From UBA3700 sp963592135 (lineage in GTDB: Bacteria; Bacillota; Clostridia; Christensenellales; UBA3700): a stretch of 8,358 bases of DNA. Location of the stretch: the NCBI GenBank assembly GCA_963592135.1, contig CAVAVP010000003.1, forward strand, positions 1-8,358, given 5' to 3'. Below are positions 1-7,676 of the stretch, in pieces (the first letter of the stretch is position 1; every line of letters begins with the position of its first letter). The notes below the pieces were generated by a model. That model saw only the letters and a list, made by a program, of their open reading frames with translations. It was not told where the DNA came from and searched no databases. A program made the position numbers and the translations under genes.

Positions 1-17
1 ATATATAATTATATTAT

Positions 18-23
18 TATAAT
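18..23 (+). promoter_or_regulatory. possible -10 box upstream of secD
   Basis: The hexamer TATAAT matches the sigma-A -10 consensus exactly and lies 36 bases before the secD start, which would give a short 5' leader. The matching -35 element would fall at or beyond the left edge of the window, so it cannot be checked. The whole of 1-43 is almost only A and T, and a second TATAAT occurs at 4-9, so a chance match is quite possible. secD may instead be read through from an upstream gene. Confidence 0.25.
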
Positions 24-43
24 ATATAAATATTTATGTAAAT

Positions 44-49
44 AGGAGG
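44..49 (+). promoter_or_regulatory. Shine-Dalgarno site of secD
   Basis: AGGAGG is a full-strength Shine-Dalgarno core, ten bases before the ATG at 60. It fixes the secD start and stands out as the only G-rich stretch in the AT-rich leader. Confidence 0.85.
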
Positions 50-59
50 CACATAAAAG

Positions 60-1505
60 ATGAAAAAGTACAAATCAATAGTGATTTTGTCTATCTTATG
101 TGTATTAATAGTTTTAGGAACCGTATTTGCTTGCGTATCATTAGATGATGGCCAATTTGGCACATATGATTATGTAGCTTATCCAAAAGCTATTAGTTTA
201 GGACTTGATTTAAGTGGTGGTGTATACGCAGTATATGATATTGATAATACAACAGATTCTTATCAAGAGATGAAAAAAGCAGGCACTTTAGATTCTGCTA
301 TTGAAGGAACAAGAGCCGCTATGGAATCTATGTTGTTTAACAAAGGTTATACAGAAGCTGTTGTTACGGTTAGTAATGAAACCATTCGTGTAGAAATTCC
401 AGATGTTGATGATCCAGAAAAGATTTTCGAATTAATCGGTGATCCTGCAGATCTTGAATTTAGAGAATACAAAGATGGCACAGCAGAAAATGATTTATCT
501 TTAGATGATGAAACAGGTTCTGTTAAATTGTCTGGTTATAAAGATGCTTATGGTAATTCGGATAATAAAATTACTGGAACAGATGTATCTTCAGCCGGAG
601 TTCAATATGATCAAAGTTCAGGTTATTATGTAGTTGCTATTCAATTTACATCAACTGGTGCAAAAAAGTTTTCAGCAGCAACGCAAGCATTAAATGGAAA
701 GCAATTAGCAATTTATATTAATGGTTCATGTTTAATTGCACCAACTGTTAATGAAACAATTTCAACAGGTTCATGTTCTATATCAGGAAATTATTCATAT
801 GATGATGCTTATGATTTAGCAGTTAAGATTACTGCTGGTTCATTCCCATTAACATTAAAAATGTCACAATGTAGTACAATTTCAGCAACACTTGGTGTTG
901 ATACAGTCAAGGCAGGTGTTATCTCTGGTATTGTAGGTATTATCTTAATTATGATTTACTTAATTGTTCTATATAGATTATTAGGAGTTGCAGCTTCAAT
1001 TACACTTTGGTGGTATTCATTAACATTGTTATTCTTCTTAGCTGTATTCCCATGGGTACAATTAACATTATCAGGTATTGCCGGTGTTTTATTGTCTATA
1101 GGTATGGCAGTAGATGCTAACGTAATTATATTTGAACGTATAAAAGAAGAATATGCTTCAGGAAAGAAAGTAATTACTGCAGTTTCAACAGGATTTAAGA
1201 GATCTTATGGAGCTATCATAGATGGTAACATCACAACTATAATAGGTGCTGTAGTGTTAATTATATTTGGTACTTCAACATTGAAATCATTTGGTATTAC
1301 ATTGTTGATTGGTATCCTATTATCTTTAGTTTCTTCATTATTTGTAACAAGACTTGTGCTTCATTGTATTATGGCATTTACTAAAGAAGAGAATGCTAAC
1401 TTATACAATTTAAAGAGAGACGAGAGTATCGTAGACGATAAAGAAGAGAATAAAAATGAAGAAGGCCCAGTTGTTGAGGGTGAAATAGTAAAGGAGGTTA
1501 AATAA
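60..1505 (+). CDS. secD: protein translocase subunit SecD
   Basis: SecD is a membrane protein that works with SecF beside the SecYEG channel, using the ion gradient to pull exported proteins across the membrane. The 481-residue protein has one N-terminal membrane segment (about residues 6-27), the family motif LGLDLSGG at 47-54, and a large extracytoplasmic domain up to about 280 containing the VEIPDVDDPEKI stretch typical of SecD. Five further membrane segments follow between about 285 and 437. The functional TM4 motif GMAVDANVIIFERIKEE is intact, with its Asp at 352. The tail after about 445 is highly charged (Glu, Asp and Lys) and is predicted to be cytoplasmic. Residues 224, 239 and 271 are cysteines in the extracytoplasmic region. 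The ATG start is backed by AGGAGG at 44-49. secF follows after one base, and its ribosome-binding site lies inside the last codons of secD, so the two are translationally linked. SecD and SecF are separate here, not fused as in Bacillus. Confidence 0.96.
   Translation: MKKYKSIVILSILCVLIVLGTVFACVSLDDGQFGTYDYVAYPKAISLGLDLSGGVYAVYDIDNTTDSYQEMKKAGTLDSAIEGTRAAMESMLFNKGYTEAVVTVSNETIRVEIPDVDDPEKIFELIGDPADLEFREYKDGTAENDLSLDDETGSVKLSGYKDAYGNSDNKITGTDVSSAGVQYDQSSGYYVVAIQFTSTGAKKFSAATQALNGKQLAIYINGSCLIAPTVNETISTGSCSISGNYSYDDAYDLAVKITAGSFPLTLKMSQCSTISATLGVDTVKAGVISGIVGIILIMIYLIVLYRLLGVAASITLWWYSLTLLFFLAVFPWVQLTLSGIAGVLLSIGMAVDANVIIFERIKEEYASGKKVITAVSTGFKRSYGAIIDGNITTIIGAVVLIIFGTSTLKSFGITLLIGILLSLVSSLFVTRLVLHCIMAFTKEENANLYNLKRDESIVDDKEENKNEEGPVVEGEIVKEVK
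1491..1497 (+). promoter_or_regulatory. Shine-Dalgarno site of secF, inside the end of secD
   Basis: AAGGAGG followed by T is a near-perfect match to the anti-Shine-Dalgarno sequence, nine bases before the secF ATG at 1507. It is encoded by the last sense codons of secD (Lys-Glu-Val), which suggests that SecD and SecF production is coupled. Confidence 0.85.
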
Positions 1506-1506
1506 T

Positions 1507-2682
1507 ATGTTTAGTATTGAAAAGAATTTTAATTTAAAAATAGCTAAAAATATTAAATATTGGATTATTGCTCCTTTAGTTATTATCTTATTAGCAGGGA
1601 TTATGTTTGGTATTTTTGCTGGAGTTTACAAAGATGTAAACAAAGGGATGAATATAGGTATCGACTTTGCAGGTGGTTCTTTAGTTACTGTAACTTTAGG
1701 TGATAGTGTATTGAAAGATGATGCTGCTTATAATAATTACGAAAGTATAATAAAAGAAGCTATTCAAAAAGCTGAAATTGGTGAAAAAGTGTCAGCTTAT
1801 GCAGCTTCAGAAGAATACAAGAATTCATATGGTGCTAATCTAGATTTGCCTGCTACAATTTGCCAAGCACATGTAACATATTCGCAATCTTCTAGTTCGG
1901 CTGAAGAATATGCAATTGTGTTTAAGTATGATAACGTTTCTAAATCATATGATAAAGATAATACTTTATCTACATATAGAAATGAACAAATTAAGTCATA
2001 TATAGCAAACGCATTAAGTGCTCAAGCAGATTTCGATAATGTAGATTTTGATGAAATTGAAGATATGGTAACATATGAAAATATTGGTGCAACAGCATCT
2101 GCTGACTTAATTAAAACAGTTTTAATTTGTTTAGCAATATCTCTTGCTTTAATTCTTATATATATTATTATAAGATTCGAGATTTGGTCAGGTATTTCTG
2201 CAGTAATTGCTTTAATGCATGATATACTTATCTTGGTTGCGTTAACAATTATATTCCATATTCAAGTTAATAGTGCATTTATTGCTGCTATTATTACTAT
2301 CGTATCTTACTCAATTAATAACACAATCGTTATTTTCGATAGATTAAGAGAGAATACAAAGAATGCAAAGAAAGTTTCTCAAAAGTTAGATAGAGCAGCC
2401 CTTATCAATGTATCAATTAAAGAGACATTATTAAGATCTATCAATACAACAATTACAACAATGATTGCTATCGTATTGTTTGCAATTTTAGGTTCATCAT
2501 CCGTTAGAGAATTTGCATTACCAGTTATCTTTGGTTTAATTGCCGGTTTCTATTCATCAATGTTCTTAGCACCTTCTTTATACTATGTTTTAACAAATGC
2601 ATGGGATAAACATAAGGAAATCAAAAAGCAAAAAGAAAAAGATGCAGCAAACAAGCCAAAATATATTGGAGCTAAACAATAA
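1507..2682 (+). CDS. secF: protein translocase subunit SecF (Asn at the usual TM4 Asp)
   Basis: SecF is the partner of SecD in the accessory complex that helps complete Sec-dependent export. The 391-residue protein has a first membrane segment at about 17-40, the family motif GIDFAGG from residue 51, an extracytoplasmic domain of about 155 residues, and five membrane segments from about 199 to 362. The HD pair after TM2 (His238, Asp239), the FDRLREN motif (277-283) and the LLRSINTT motif around Arg310 are all present. Two things are odd. In the TM4 motif, normally GYSIND before TIVVFDR, this protein reads SYSINN, so the conserved Asp is Asn272 (codon AAC at 2320-2322). The extracytoplasmic domain is also longer than the roughly 100 residues I expect for SecF. 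The protein ends in a Lys-rich cytoplasmic tail, and the gene is followed by a terminator-like hairpin. Family assignment is secure; the effect of the Asn is unknown. Confidence 0.95.
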   Translation: MFSIEKNFNLKIAKNIKYWIIAPLVIILLAGIMFGIFAGVYKDVNKGMNIGIDFAGGSLVTVTLGDSVLKDDAAYNNYESIIKEAIQKAEIGEKVSAYAASEEYKNSYGANLDLPATICQAHVTYSQSSSSAEEYAIVFKYDNVSKSYDKDNTLSTYRNEQIKSYIANALSAQADFDNVDFDEIEDMVTYENIGATASADLIKTVLICLAISLALILIYIIIRFEIWSGISAVIALMHDILILVALTIIFHIQVNSAFIAAIITIVSYSINNTIVIFDRLRENTKNAKKVSQKLDRAALINVSIKETLLRSINTTITTMIAIVLFAILGSSSVREFALPVIFGLIAGFYSSMFLAPSLYYVLTNAWDKHKEIKKQKEKDAANKPKYIGAKQ

Positions 2683-2693
2683 TAAAAATTTAT

Positions 2694-2723
2694 AGGGCTG
2701 CAATATAGCAGCCCTTGTTTATT
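2694..2723 (+). terminator. Rho-independent terminator-like hairpin after secF
   Basis: The arms AGGGCTGC (2694-2701) and GCAGCCCT (2708-2715) are perfect 8-bp complements around the 6-base loop AATATA. They are followed by the U-rich stretch TTGTTTATTT. In such an AT-rich region this GC-rich stem is striking. It starts 11 bases after the secF stop and ends 13 bases before the recJ ATG. The stretch AAAAATTTAT just upstream would give a U-rich tail on the opposite strand as well, so the hairpin could work in both directions, although no converging gene is seen. The U-tract is interrupted, so termination may be partial, and the hairpin may also affect recJ translation. Confidence 0.75.
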
Positions 2724-2728
2724 TAAAT

Positions 2729-5035
2729 ATGCCAGATTTTAGTGAAGAATTATTAGAAAAATTTACAAAAGAATTAGACATTGAAAAAATTACAGCAAAA
2801 AGTTTAATAAATTGTGGTTTAAAAACAGTTGAAGAATGTAAAGAGTTTTTACATCCTTCATTCGATTCTTTAACTAAAGTCAATGATTATCCTGGTTTTA
2901 ATGAAGTTAAAGAAAGATTAAATAGGGCTATAGAAAGCAATGAATCTATTATGATTTATGGCGACTATGATGTCGATGGTATTTGTTCAACAGCACTTAT
3001 GTATTTGTTCTTAAAATCTAAAGGAGTAGAAAATGTTAACTATTTTATTCCAGATAGAAGAGAAAATGGTTATGGAATGAATAGTGAATCACTTGAGGAG
3101 CTTCAAGAAGAGTTTAATCCTGATTTATATATAACAGTAGATTGCGGAATAAGCAGCGTTGAGGAAATTGACTATATTATTGAAGGATTTGGCAGTGATG
3201 TGATTGTTACCGATCATCATCAAATTCCATCTACAATTCCAAATTGTCCAATATTTAATCCTCATTTATGCAAAGATGAAACTTTTGCTGATTTATGCGG
3301 TGCAGGTGTTGTTTTAAGATTAATTGAGGGGATGACATCGTTCGAGGAGAGTAAACAATATTATGATATTGCAGCACTTGCTACTATTGCCGATATGATG
3401 CCGCTTGTTAAAGATAATAGAATAATAGTCAAGTATGGTATCGAACTTTTAAATAAACACAAAAGAAAGGGTTTATATAAGCTTATAAGTACATTTACTA
3501 AAGAAGATATTAATTCAACAGATATCGCATTTAAATTGGCGCCAAAGCTTAATGCTGTTGGTAGATTAAAAAACACGAATCAATTAATAGATTTGTTTAC
3601 AGAAGATGATGATTTTCTTTTAGATACCTTGGTAGAGGATATAAATGAAACAAACCAAAAAAGGCAAATTATGTCTAGAAAATTGCTTGAAGAAGTTGAA
3701 GAAGCAATCTCTGGATATGATTTTGAAAAATATCCAATTATTGTGCTTAAGGGTGATAAATGGGATGAGGGTATATTAGGGATTTGTGCGTCTTCAATTC
3801 AAAATGAGTTTAATCATCCTGTGCTATTATTTACAAAAACCAATGAAGGACTAAAAGGGTCAGGAAGGTCAATTCCAAATATAAATATATATGAGTGTGT
3901 TTCAAGTCAAAGTGAACTTTTATCTAGATTTGGTGGACATCCACAAGCATGTGGGTTAAGTTTAGATGAAAATAATTTTGAAGCTTTTAAAGAGGGAATT
4001 AATCTTTATTGTAAGAGTCATTTTGACGATTCTATTTATTTAGAAAATAGAAATGATTATTTTGAGTTTCATGAAATTAGAGATTTAAAGAAAGTAGCAA
4101 AAGAACTTATGATGCTTGAGCCTTATGGTGAAAAAAATAAAAAGCCATTATTTGGTTGTGAAATTCAAAATCTAAAGTTTAAGCGCATAAAGATGGGTTC
4201 TAATCATATAGTATATAAAAATAGAGGATTCCAAATGGTTGGATTTAATATGGCAGATAAATTGCCAGTATTAAATAATCAACTAAGAAAAGTTATTACA
4301 TTTAATATTCAATTAAATATTTATAATAATGTTGAAAATGTGCAGGCAATTTTAAAATCTACGCATTGCGTTGAGTTTGAAGATGGATTTATAGATAATT
4401 ATATAAAAACAGCATTATACGAAGATAAAAGTATTTTCCATCCAATTGAAATAAAGTCACAAGAGGCCTTAAAACTTATTGAAGGGAATAAATATTCGAC
4501 TGCTTTTATTTGCTACTCAAAATTAACGTTTGATGAGTTTAAAGAAAAATGTGCTGAAGATATTCTTGTAAATGCTTTTTATATGGATTTTGCAGCTCCA
4601 AACAATGCCTTGTTTTTTAATTTGGATAAAGGCGAGAGTTTAGATAAATATAAAAACGTTGTATTTTTAGATAAGCCTATAAGTTTAGGTTATATAGATG
4701 AATTAAAGTTAAATAAAGATTGTAAGGTTTTCTATGTTGAAAATAATGAACCAATGAAGAATTTAAAAAATTATTTAAGTAGTTATGAAGATTTAGGGAA
4801 AATGTTTAAAGAAATAGATAAACTTACAAGATTTAATTCTTATATGGACATTTGGTCTTTGTATATGGATATTGAAAAAAGTTTAAATGTAAACTATAAT
4901 AATTTAGTAGTTGCTATGCATATTTTTGCTGATCTAGGAATTATAATTCAAGAGGCAGGAGTATACAAGATAGATAGAAAGGTTAAAAATCCAATATCTA
5001 ATAGTAAACTATATAAGAAGATAATAGGAGCATAG
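2729..5035 (+). CDS. recJ: single-stranded-DNA-specific exonuclease RecJ
   Basis: RecJ degrades single-stranded DNA 5' to 3' in recombination, mismatch and base-excision repair, using metal ions held by a DHH phosphoesterase core. The 768-residue protein shows the core motifs in order: DYDVDG at 79-84, DCG at 138-140, TDHH with Asp162-His163-His164, and ATIADMMPL with Asp222. The linker motif PKLNAVGR is at 272-279 and the DHHA1 motif GGHPQA starts at 402. An OB-fold-like region (about 455-560) and a Firmicutes-type C-terminal extension (about 575-768) follow, and the length fits the long RecJ of Bacillus. The ATG is the first possible start after an in-frame stop at 2693-2695, and the N-terminus aligns with known RecJ beginnings, but no Shine-Dalgarno sequence precedes it. 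The DHHA1 segment reads CASSIQ where ASR is usual. The gene ends five bases before rel and probably shares its transcript. Confidence 0.96.
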   Translation: MPDFSEELLEKFTKELDIEKITAKSLINCGLKTVEECKEFLHPSFDSLTKVNDYPGFNEVKERLNRAIESNESIMIYGDYDVDGICSTALMYLFLKSKGVENVNYFIPDRRENGYGMNSESLEELQEEFNPDLYITVDCGISSVEEIDYIIEGFGSDVIVTDHHQIPSTIPNCPIFNPHLCKDETFADLCGAGVVLRLIEGMTSFEESKQYYDIAALATIADMMPLVKDNRIIVKYGIELLNKHKRKGLYKLISTFTKEDINSTDIAFKLAPKLNAVGRLKNTNQLIDLFTEDDDFLLDTLVEDINETNQKRQIMSRKLLEEVEEAISGYDFEKYPIIVLKGDKWDEGILGICASSIQNEFNHPVLLFTKTNEGLKGSGRSIPNINIYECVSSQSELLSRFGGHPQACGLSLDENNFEAFKEGINLYCKSHFDDSIYLENRNDYFEFHEIRDLKKVAKELMMLEPYGEKNKKPLFGCEIQNLKFKRIKMGSNHIVYKNRGFQMVGFNMADKLPVLNNQLRKVITFNIQLNIYNNVENVQAILKSTHCVEFEDGFIDNYIKTALYEDKSIFHPIEIKSQEALKLIEGNKYSTAFICYSKLTFDEFKEKCAEDILVNAFYMDFAAPNNALFFNLDKGESLDKYKNVVFLDKPISLGYIDELKLNKDCKVFYVENNEPMKNLKNYLSSYEDLGKMFKEIDKLTRFNSYMDIWSLYMDIEKSLNVNYNNLVVAMHIFADLGIIIQEAGVYKIDRKVKNPISNSKLYKKIIGA
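5026..5030 (+). promoter_or_regulatory. Shine-Dalgarno site that fixes the TTG start of rel
   Basis: AGGAG lies ten bases before the TTG at 5041, overlapping the last codons of recJ. No in-frame ATG exists until residue 63, which would remove the first metal-binding His of the hydrolase domain, so this site decides the start. Confidence 0.8.
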
Positions 5036-5040
5036 AAAAC

Positions 5041-7218
5041 TTGGATATTGATATCGAAAGTTCTTTTTTATCAAAGATTAATAATAATTACACAGAAAGT
5101 AATGCTGCGAAAATAGATAAAGCATATTACTTTGCTAAAGCCGCACATCGTGGACAAAAAAGACAATCAGGTGAAGATTATATAATTCACCCGCTTTCTG
5201 TTGCAGATATACTTGTTGACCTTGGAATGGACTCAGACACAATATCTGCGGCACTTTTACATGATGTAATAGAAGATACTCAAGTAACAGAGACTGAAAT
5301 TGCCGATAACTTTGGCGAAACAGTTTTAATGCTAGTTCAAGGTGTTACTAAACTTTCTAAATTAAATTTCAAAACAAGAGAAGAAGAGCAAGCAGAAAAT
5401 TTAAGAAGAATGTTTCTTGCAATGTCTAATGATATAAGAGTTATTATTATTAAACTTGCAGATAGATTAAATAATATGAGAACTCTAGCTTTTAAGGATG
5501 AAGAAGGTCAAAAAAGAATTGCAAAAGAAACTTTAGAAATATATGCACCAATTGCATCAAGACTTGGAATTGCTCCAATTAAAGGTGAACTTGAGGATTT
5601 GTGTTTAAGATATCTTTATCCTGAGGATTATTTCTATATAGCAGAAAAAGTTGCACAAACAAAAGCAGAAAGACAAAAGTTTGTCGAAGATATAGAAAAA
5701 GACTTGCAGGAACTTTTAAAAGAATTAGACGTTAAAGGTGAAATAAATGGTAGACCTAAACATTTTTATAGTATTTATAGAAAATTAAAGAAGGGTAAAA
5801 GCTTTGAAGAAATATACGATTTAATAGCAGTAAGAATAATTGTAGATACTGTTAAGGATTGTTATTCCGTACTTGGAGCCGTTCATGCTAAATGGAAACC
5901 GCTTCCTGGCCGTTTTAAAGACTATATTTCTGTTCCTAAAGGAAATTTATATCAATCATTGCATACAACGGTTATAGCGCCTTATGGAACGCCATTTGAA
6001 ATTCAAATAAGAACTCATGAAATGCATGAGATAGCAGAATATGGTATTGCAGCTCATTGGAAATATAAGATGGGTAATACAACATCCAAGCAAACTCTTG
6101 ATGATCAAAAACTTGCTTGGATTAGAAACGTTATGGAACTTCAAAATGATTCTCATGATTCATCTGAATATTTAAATAACGTAAAGATGGACTTATATTC
6201 AGATCAAGTTTTTGTGTTTACTCCAAAGGGTGACGTATTTAACTTGCCAAATGGTGCTACGGGTATTGATTTTGCCTATACAGTTCACACTCAAGTTGGA
6301 CACCACTGCGTTGGAATAAAGATTAATGGTAAAATGGTTCCAATTTCTACAAAACTTGGAAATGGTGATGTCGTTGAAGTTATTACTTCAAATTCATCAA
6401 AAGGACCATCAAGAGATTGGTTAAATATAGCAATTAATCCAAATGTTAAATCGAAGATAAAAGCATTTTTTAAAAAGCAAAATCGTGAAGAAAATCTAAA
6501 AATCGGTCATGATACGCTTGAGCGTGTTGCAAGACAAAAAGGTTTTGATATGAATGAGCTTTTGAATCTTCCATCATGGAAAAGTTGTATAAAAACTGCG
6601 TATAATGCAAATGATAATGACGATATTTTTGTAAATATTGGATGTGGAGAATTATCTGCATATCAGGTAATGACAAGACTTCTTGATTGTAAAAATAAAG
6701 ATGTAGATAATGGAGATATTTCGGCTGAACAAATAATCGCAAAATTGCCACCAATTAGAAAGAAATCGTCTGATAGCGGTATTTTGATTAATGGTATGGC
6801 AGGAATGAAAGTTAAATTCTCTCAATGCTGTACAGCGCTTCCAGGAGACGATATTGTTGGTTATATATCTAGAACTCGTGGTGTTATTATTCATAGAAAT
6901 GATTGTCCAAATGTGGCTCAGCTTGAACAGGAAAGATTGGTATCTGCTGAATGGACTGATGTGATTACAGGAACATATGAAGTCTTTGTTGATATTTATG
7001 CGGATGAAAGAGCCGGACTAGTTGCAGATATTTCTATGCTTATAGCTCAATTAAAAGTCCCTATGGTTACATTAGATGCAAGAAAAGTAGATGAAAATGT
7101 AGCGACAGTAAAACTATCTGTTGAAGTTTCATCAACTGGTGAAATTAAAGAATTAATGACAAAACTTGCAGGAATAAAAGGTGTTCGCGAAGTAAAACGT
7201 GCAAATGGTAAAGGTTAA
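5041..7218 (+). CDS. relA: bifunctional (p)ppGpp synthetase/hydrolase Rel (TTG start)
   Basis: This cytoplasmic, ribosome-associated enzyme makes (p)ppGpp from ATP and GDP/GTP during amino-acid starvation and breaks it down otherwise. All expected parts are present in 725 residues. The HD hydrolase has Arg41, His50, His74-Asp75, Glu78-Asp79, and Asp141 with Asn145 in ADRLNNMR. The synthetase has Asp260, the RFKD motif at 291-294 (the RXKD type of bifunctional Rel), Tyr304, His308 and Glu320 in EIQIRT. A TGS domain spans about 389-449, a conserved-cysteine domain has Cys596, Cys597, His618 and Cys622, and an ACT domain covers about 646-722. Both activities should therefore be functional. Translation begins at TTG behind AGGAG at 5026-5030. 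The gene follows recJ by five bases and dtd follows by two. In many Firmicutes apt lies between recJ and rel; it is absent here. The symbol rel is equally valid. Confidence 0.97.
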   Translation: MDIDIESSFLSKINNNYTESNAAKIDKAYYFAKAAHRGQKRQSGEDYIIHPLSVADILVDLGMDSDTISAALLHDVIEDTQVTETEIADNFGETVLMLVQGVTKLSKLNFKTREEEQAENLRRMFLAMSNDIRVIIIKLADRLNNMRTLAFKDEEGQKRIAKETLEIYAPIASRLGIAPIKGELEDLCLRYLYPEDYFYIAEKVAQTKAERQKFVEDIEKDLQELLKELDVKGEINGRPKHFYSIYRKLKKGKSFEEIYDLIAVRIIVDTVKDCYSVLGAVHAKWKPLPGRFKDYISVPKGNLYQSLHTTVIAPYGTPFEIQIRTHEMHEIAEYGIAAHWKYKMGNTTSKQTLDDQKLAWIRNVMELQNDSHDSSEYLNNVKMDLYSDQVFVFTPKGDVFNLPNGATGIDFAYTVHTQVGHHCVGIKINGKMVPISTKLGNGDVVEVITSNSSKGPSRDWLNIAINPNVKSKIKAFFKKQNREENLKIGHDTLERVARQKGFDMNELLNLPSWKSCIKTAYNANDNDDIFVNIGCGELSAYQVMTRLLDCKNKDVDNGDISAEQIIAKLPPIRKKSSDSGILINGMAGMKVKFSQCCTALPGDDIVGYISRTRGVIIHRNDCPNVAQLEQERLVSAEWTDVITGTYEVFVDIYADERAGLVADISMLIAQLKVPMVTLDARKVDENVATVKLSVEVSSTGEIKELMTKLAGIKGVREVKRANGKG

Positions 7219-7220
7219 AA

Positions 7221-7676
7221 ATGAAAGCTGTAATACAAAGAATAAACTATGCAAAATTAACAGTTGAAGATAAGCTTATATCTGAGTGCGGCCCAGGATA
7301 CTTAGTTTTACTTGGATTTACGCATAACGATGATAAGAAAATCGTAGATTATGTTGTAGATAGAGTTTGTTTTATGAGGCTGTTTAGAGATGAAAATGGA
7401 AAAACGAATAAAACTCTTCAAGATATAAAAGGCGAAGTTATGGTTGTTTCTAATTTTACCTTATACGCTAATACAGCAACGAATAGACGTCCGGATTTTT
7501 CAAAAGCAGCAAAAAAAGACGTTGCACTCCCTTTATATGAATACGCACTTGATGTGTTTAAACAAAAATTGAATATAGATAATCTAGCAACTGGTGTATT
7601 TGGTGAACATATGCATATTGAAATGTCAGCTGATGGTCCTGTTATGATTATTGTTGAAAAGAACAATGAAAGTTGA
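7221..7676 (+). CDS. dtd: D-aminoacyl-tRNA deacylase Dtd with altered signature motifs
   Basis: Dtd hydrolyses D-amino acids (and glycine on tRNA-Ala) from mischarged tRNAs, protecting translation. The active site is formed between the two subunits of a homodimer. The 151-residue length is typical, and the N-terminus MKAVIQRI, the NRRPDFSKAA stretch and TGVFGEHMHIEMSADGP near the end are family hallmarks. The first signature, usually SQFTL, reads SNFTL at residues 77-81. The second, usually NxGPVT, reads ADGPVM, with Gly139-Pro140 kept. The Gly-Pro pair that reads chirality and the Thr80 of the first motif are therefore intact, but Gln78, the Asn before the Gly-Pro and the following Thr are changed. 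The ATG lies two bases after the rel stop, with AAAGG at 7210-7214 inside the end of rel as ribosome-binding site. The last 11 bases overlap the next gene. Confidence 0.94.
   Translation: MKAVIQRINYAKLTVEDKLISECGPGYLVLLGFTHNDDKKIVDYVVDRVCFMRLFRDENGKTNKTLQDIKGEVMVVSNFTLYANTATNRRPDFSKAAKKDVALPLYEYALDVFKQKLNIDNLATGVFGEHMHIEMSADGPVMIIVEKNNES

Noticed and set aside
11..44. Inverted repeats ATATTATTATAATAT (11-25) and TATTTATGTAAATA (31-44) upstream of secD
   Set aside because: They are perfect or near-perfect palindromes that could suggest an operator, but they are almost pure A and T in a low-complexity stretch where such symmetry is expected by chance. The stems would be weak.
123..140. Possible lipobox (VFAC, Cys25) at the end of SecD TM1
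   Set aside because: SecD is a multi-pass protein whose first segment stays in the membrane. Phe before Ala-Cys fits the lipobox poorly, and the family is not lipidated.
3539..3565. RecJ linker reads APKLNAVGR where PRxNAAGR is common
   Set aside because: This position appears variable among Firmicutes RecJ proteins, and all metal-binding motifs are intact, so I see no sign of lost activity.
7651..7665. Alternative TTG start for the MBL hydrolase, five codons upstream
   Set aside because: The ATG at 7666 gives the usual family N-terminus and the added residues have no support.
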